Shown: piece after piece, positions 33,298-34,880 of the stretch
Position numbering within the stretch: position 1 is the first letter of the stretch
How the letters are laid out: each line of letters begins with the position of its first letter
From: S012-109 sp964425105
Lineage (GTDB): Bacteria; Pseudomonadota; Gammaproteobacteria; SZUA-140
Length of the DNA: 34,880 nt
Reading direction: 5' to 3'
Assembly (NCBI GenBank): GCA_964425105.1
Contig: CAYRLE010000021.1
Coordinates: forward strand, 1 to 34,880
Program-made: the position numbers and the translations under genes
Notes under the pieces: model-generated
Seen by the model: only the letters and a program-made list of their open reading frames with translations
Database searches by the model: none
Told to the model about the DNA's origin: nothing

Positions 33298-33656
33298 GTC
33301 ACCCTGCCGCTGTGTCATCACAGTGCAACTCTAGAATGAATTCCCGGTCACAGCAAGGATTTCCCCCCATCTCCAGGCCGGGCCGCCAAGGCGTGGGGAA
33401 TTTCCCCCCTTCCGCCCATAAATCCAGCCCTGCCTCTTGCCACAACTGCCTGGGTTTGCTCCAATAACGGACTTGTCCGTGAAATGGGGCCATGACCCCT
33501 CACATCAGGTGAATGATCGAGATCCCGAGACACCCACAGGAAGTGGAAGCGCCGCCTGCCGCGCAGACAAGCTGCCGCGGCGCCTGCGCAGCAACCGGAC
33601 ACAGATTTCAATTCATTGAATAATAAGTAAATTTGAAATATTAGAGGAGGATTCAC
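33298..33656. other. Intergenic region upstream of prkB
   Basis: No coding sequence was seen. It holds a 13-base palindrome GGGGAA-T-TTCCCC (33395-33407), a GC-rich stretch around 33550-33595, then an AT-rich block (33605-33642) that may contain the prkB promoter. A strong ribosome-binding site AGAGGAGG (33643-33650) lies 6 bases before the prkB ATG. Confidence 0.5.
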
Positions 33657-34523
33657 ATGTCCGCAAAGCATCCCATCATTGCGGTGACCGGTTCATCGGG
33701 CGCTGGCACGACTACAGTAAAGAACGCCTTTGAGCATCTGTTCCACCGCGAGGGCATCAAGGCCATCATCGTGGAAGGCGATGCCTTTCACAAATATGAC
33801 CGCCAGGAAATGAAAAAGGCCGTCGCCGAGGCCCAGGCCAGGGGCATGACCCTCAGCCACTTCGGGCCGGAGGCCAACCTCTTCGACAAGCTGGAGGAAT
33901 TGTTCAGGAGCTACAGCGAGACAGGCAGCGGCATGACACGCAAATACCTCCACAATGAAGAAGAGGCCGAACCCTACAAGCAGGAACCGGGCACTTTCAC
34001 GCCCTGGGAACCCCTGGAGCCGGGATCAGACCTGCTCTTCTATGAAGGCCTGCATGGCGGCGTGGTCACAGAAGACGTGGACGTGGCCCGTTTCGTGGAC
34101 CTGTTGATCGGTGTGGTGCCCATCGTCAACCTGGAATGGATCCAGAAAATCCACCGCGATACCGCCCAACGCGGCTATTCCGCCGAGGCGGTGACCGACA
34201 CCATCCTGCGACGCATGCCGGATTACGTCAATACCATCACCCCACAGTTCTCACGCACCGACATCAACTTCCAGCGGGTGCCGGTGGTGGACACCTCCAA
34301 CCCCTTCATCGCCCGGGACATTCCCACGCCGGACGAAAGCTTCATCATCATCCGCTTCCGCTATCCGGAACGCCACGATTTCCCCTACCTGCTGTCCATG
34401 CTCAAGGACTCCTGGATGTCCCGGCCCAACACCCTGGTGATACCGGGCGGCAAGATGGGCCTGGCCATGGAGATCATCCTCCATCCCATCATCCATGAAA
34501 TGATGGAGAACAAGCGGCTGTAG
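33657..34523 (+). CDS. prkB: Phosphoribulokinase, class I (PrkB type)
   Basis: A kinase that phosphorylates ribulose-5-phosphate to ribulose-1,5-bisphosphate. The 288-residue length is typical of the octameric bacterial class. The P-loop is GSSGAGTTT (12-20). IIVEGDAFHKYDRQEM (about 37-52), LSHFGPEANLFDKLEEL, GTFTPWEPL and LLFYEGLHGG (about 124-133) are all family-typical. VPIVNLEWIQKIHRDTAQRG and ITPQFSRTDINFQRVP also match. The sequence resembles both E. coli PrkB and Calvin-cycle PRK of proteobacteria, so a role in carbon fixation cannot be read from it alone. There is no RuBisCO or cbb gene nearby. Cell location is cytoplasmic. Confidence 0.95.
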   Translation: MSAKHPIIAVTGSSGAGTTTVKNAFEHLFHREGIKAIIVEGDAFHKYDRQEMKKAVAEAQARGMTLSHFGPEANLFDKLEELFRSYSETGSGMTRKYLHNEEEAEPYKQEPGTFTPWEPLEPGSDLLFYEGLHGGVVTEDVDVARFVDLLIGVVPIVNLEWIQKIHRDTAQRGYSAEAVTDTILRRMPDYVNTITPQFSRTDINFQRVPVVDTSNPFIARDIPTPDESFIIIRFRYPERHDFPYLLSMLKDSWMSRPNTLVIPGGKMGLAMEIILHPIIHEMMENKRL

Positions 34524-34550
34524 ACTGCGGACTGCAGGATTGTGGGCTCT

Positions 34551-34580
34551 GGGATCTGCCGGCGGCTAGCCGGTGATCCC
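34551..34580 (+). terminator. Hairpin after prkB
   Basis: A two-part stem: GGGATC (34551-34556) pairs with GATCCC (34575-34580), and CCGGC (34559-34563) pairs with GCCGG (34569-34573) around GGCTA. It lies 28 bases after the prkB stop. No T-tract follows, so it would be a weak intrinsic terminator or a 3'-end protector. Confidence 0.5.
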
Positions 34581-34593
34581 TGGCCTGCACACT

Positions 34594-34687
34594 TAGGATG
34601 GTGATGAGTAATGCGTAATGCGTAATGGTGATACTACCACCCTGCTCCTCTCATCACTCATCACGCATTACTCATCACCATATCCTA
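34594..34687. repeat. Inverted heptad-repeat element G (GTGATGN/GTAATGN type)
   Basis: The left arm (34594 to about 34630) reads TAGGAT then GGTGATG, AGTAATG, CGTAATG, CGTAATG. The right arm (about 34651-34687), read on the minus strand, reads TAGGATAT then GGTGATG, AGTAATG, CGTGATG, AGTGATG. The arms match almost perfectly for about 23 bases from the outer edge, and TAGGAT/ATCCTA marks both ends. It is the clearest member of the family in this window and abuts the 167-bp palindromic element. Confidence 0.85.
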
Positions 34688-34851
34688 GGAGTCTGTCGGG
34701 TTTAGGATGAATCTACTGCGGAAAAGCCATTTTGGCCCATTTCCCCGATCATTTTCGTTAAATATGCGCAATATTCGCCTCAAATGATCGAAAAAATGGA
34801 CTCAAAATGGCTTTCCCTCGCTACGACCACCTAAACCCGACAGACTCCTAG
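34685..34851. mobile_element. MITE-like 167-bp palindromic element with 22-bp terminal inverted repeats
   Basis: CTAGGAGTCTGTCGGGTTTA at 34685-34704, extended by GG to 34706, is matched perfectly in inverted form at 34830-34851. The two halves keep pairing without gaps toward the centre: GCCATTTT on each side, then GATCATTT with AAATGATC, and AATAT with ATATT around GCGCA, centred on 34768. That is also the exact midpoint of the outer repeats. The outermost CTAG is palindromic and could be a target-site duplication instead of part of the repeat. There is no coding capacity, so it would be non-autonomous. The interior is AT-richer than the surrounding genes. Confidence 0.7.
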
Positions 34852-34880
34852 AGGCGCTGCACTTTACCTCGCACTGCTTT

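Noticed and set aside
33611..33640. TTGAAT/TATTAG promoter just before prkB
   Set aside because: It would place the transcript start inside the ribosome-binding site; the real promoter is probably further upstream.

Overview
The window is a chromosomal segment of a GC-rich gammaproteobacterium. The evidence is the gene content and order: an rsmG-parA-parB block next to atp genes (the usual origin-proximal layout), rho-trxA divergent from an rhlB-type helicase as in enterics, hemC-hemD-hemX-hemY divergent from argH followed by class I cyaA (close to the pseudomonad order), and a class I phosphoribulokinase. The PrkB/PRK gene fits either an autotroph or the E. coli-type PrkB lineage; nothing else in the window decides this. 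No tRNA, rRNA, CRISPR array, prophage or transposase gene was found.

Layout. 1-3392 (minus strand): ATP synthase genes atpZ(R)-I-B-E-F-H-A, with atpA cut by the window edge. 3538-5943 (minus): rsmG-parA-parB. A 100-N assembly gap follows at 6041-6140. 6141-8640 (minus): glycogen phosphorylase, whose last codons are lost in the gap. 8830-19143 (plus): a tightly packed type II secretion operon gspDEFGHIJKLMN that lacks gspC. 19406-21221 (minus): rho and trxA. 21478-23602 (plus): an RhlB-like DEAD-box helicase and a Fre-like flavin reductase. 23689-28036 (minus): hemC-D-X-Y. 28315-32756 (plus): argH and cyaA. 32785-33297 (minus): a DUF2846-type lipoprotein. 33657-34523 (plus): prkB.

How the genes work together. 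Most are housekeeping: oxidative phosphorylation, chromosome partition, rRNA methylation, tetrapyrrole synthesis (hemC/hemD make uroporphyrinogen III), arginine synthesis, cAMP signalling, transcription termination and RNA decay. The accessory machine is the type II secretion system, encoded here except for GspC and the prepilin peptidase.

The most unusual signal is not a gene. Seven intergenic sites carry short arrays of a 7-base unit (GTGAGGN or GTGATGN/GTAATGN). Five are arranged as facing inverted arms (one interrupted by the assembly gap) and two are single arms. One single arm supplies the likely start codon of gspI, and one inverted pair coincides with the assembly gap. At the right end a 167-bp gapless imperfect palindrome with perfect 22-bp terminal inverted repeats (34685-34851) looks like a MITE-type element abutting one of the heptad elements. 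I found no dedicated novel protein system.
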